Origin: Pseudobdellovibrionaceae bacterium
GTDB taxonomy: Bacteria; Bdellovibrionota; Bdellovibrionia; Bdellovibrionales; Bdellovibrionaceae
Length of the DNA: 64,000 bases
Reading direction: 5' to 3'
NCBI GenBank assembly: GCA_016785955.1
Contig: JAEUWH010000011.1
Span: forward strand, 80,523-144,522
Both the position numbers and the translations under genes were made by a program. This document shows positions 63,615 through 64,000 of the stretch, piece by piece. Position 1 is the stretch's first letter, and each line of letters opens with the position of its first letter. Under the pieces are notes generated by a model. The model was given only the letters and a program-made list of their open reading frames with translations. It made no database searches and was not told the DNA's origin.

Positions 63615-63905
63615 TTATCGCATCTGAGCCTGCGCGGCCTTCCGCAAAGCGCGCTGAACTCCGGATAAACTGAGGTTAAAATGCTTAGCAAGTTGCTCAT
63701 AGGTCATTCCTTGTTCCTTTTGCAGTCGAGCAACCGCGTTAAAATCGTTGAACTTGATTGGCTTAGCCCACCCAAATTGGTACTCCTCTGTTACGATGAG
63801 TGGTTCGACTAGATTGTCGCTACCCCATCCAATTTTTTTCCGACAATAAATCGAGTTTATAACCCAGATTCGCGGATAAAGCGCGTTAATTGAATAGATT
63901 TTCAT
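63615..63905 (-). CDS. Detached C-terminal HTH segment of the integrase
   Basis: The frame reads through attR. Residues encoded by 63835-63905 come from flanking chromosome; those encoded by 63615-63821 (68 residues) are the element's own. They include a helix-turn-helix (GMTYEQLAKHFNLSLSGVQR then ALRK), as at the C-terminus of many serine recombinases. At the core both this frame and the integrase frame encode IGWG in the same phase, so excision joins them into a 640-residue protein. As it stands here it is probably not a working gene. Confidence 0.75.
   Translation of the reverse strand: MKIYSINALYPRIWVINSIYCRKKIGWGSDNLVEPLIVTEEYQFGWAKPIKFNDFNAVARLQKEQGMTYEQLAKHFNLSLSGVQRALRKAAQAQMR
63801..63834. 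other. attR: right attP arm plus core repeat
   Basis: TGGTTCGACTAGATTGTC (63801-63818) is the inverted partner of 29539-29556 (16 of 18). The core CTACCCCATCCAATT (63820-63834) follows. Sequence to the right (TTTTTCC...) should be chromosome once downstream of tRNA-Gln. Positions 63906-64000 show no gene. Confidence 0.85.
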
Positions 63906-64000
63906 TTTATAAAATTAAACAAAGTTTTTCTATCCAAGATTTTCGTTTTTGAAAATCAGGAGGCCTCGTCATGCCCAAAATTTAACTTATTTACCTCGAA

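Larger units (their letters stand above)
29524..63834. mobile_element. Integrative conjugative element of about 34.3 kb in tRNA-Gln
   Basis: The ends are the 15-bp direct repeat CTACCCCATCCAATT. The element carries a large serine recombinase at its left edge, a type IV secretion gene set in virB order, a coupling ATPase, a sigma-54 signalling operon, accessory genes and a metal-efflux cargo. Joining the ends recreates an attP with long inverted arms and a full-length integrase gene, which strongly supports these limits. The element is more AT-rich than the flanking left chromosome. No second integrase or IS was seen. Confidence 0.85.

Overview
The window looks like a chromosome segment of a Bdellovibrio-like predatory bacterium. 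The basis is a free-standing c-di-GMP-I riboswitch RNA, a ferroportin-family exporter of the Bdellovibrio type, a bat/MoxR operon joined to two lytic transglycosylases, and many secreted or lipoprotein genes. This assignment is inference from gene content, not a database match.

Positions 1-29535 are ordinary chromosome: an S46 dipeptidyl peptidase, a HutD-like protein and a membrane metallophosphoesterase, a hybrid histidine kinase, an MFS transporter, a FadH-type dienoyl-CoA reductase, a repeat lipoprotein, a hibernation-factor-like protein, a LysR/DUF808 pair, the c-di-GMP RNA (13.2 kb), and a long leftward operon (26.25-14.76 kb) moxR-DUF58-bat genes-slt-mltD. Then come a degenerate M48-like protein, a DUF1844 protein, a DegP/HtrA protease and tRNA-Gln(TTG).

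Positions 29524-63834 form an integrative conjugative element of about 34.3 kb inserted at the 3' end of tRNA-Gln. A 15-bp direct repeat (29524-29538 and 63820-63834) marks the ends. Rejoining the ends in silico gives an attP with 18-bp inverted arms (16/18 matching) around a 16-bp centre, and fuses the large serine recombinase at the left end in frame to a 68-residue helix-turn-helix tail at the right end. The integrase gene is therefore whole only in the excised circle and loses its tail on integration.

Inside the element a leftward operon (41.77-29.51 kb) carries small proteins, a VirB2-3-4-5-6-8-9-10 type IV secretion set, an FtsK-like coupling ATPase, a replication-relaxation protein, a lipoprotein, an RHH-like protein and the integrase. 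It has a sigma-54 promoter preceded by repeats of an AACG-N6-CGTT site. A second leftward operon (48.35-41.99 kb) encodes a sigma-54 response regulator, a small secreted protein, a peptide-type solute-binding protein, a YcaO-like enzyme, a hybrid histidine kinase and a GNAT-like protein; it has its own sigma-54 promoter and a perfect copy of the same site. My reading is that this is an undescribed signalling module, possibly using a modified peptide, that switches on conjugation and excision.

The right third of the element holds accessory genes: four small unknown proteins, an SRAP protein with a large insertion, an unknown soluble/membrane gene pair that may be a defence system, a glyoxalase-related small protein, and a metal-efflux cargo (ferroportin, an RcnR-like regulator lacking Cys35, a His-rich protein, CzcC, a shortened CzcB, CzcA, HupE, DUF6488), then a methyltransferase, small envelope proteins, a 55-residue membrane protein and the detached integrase tail.
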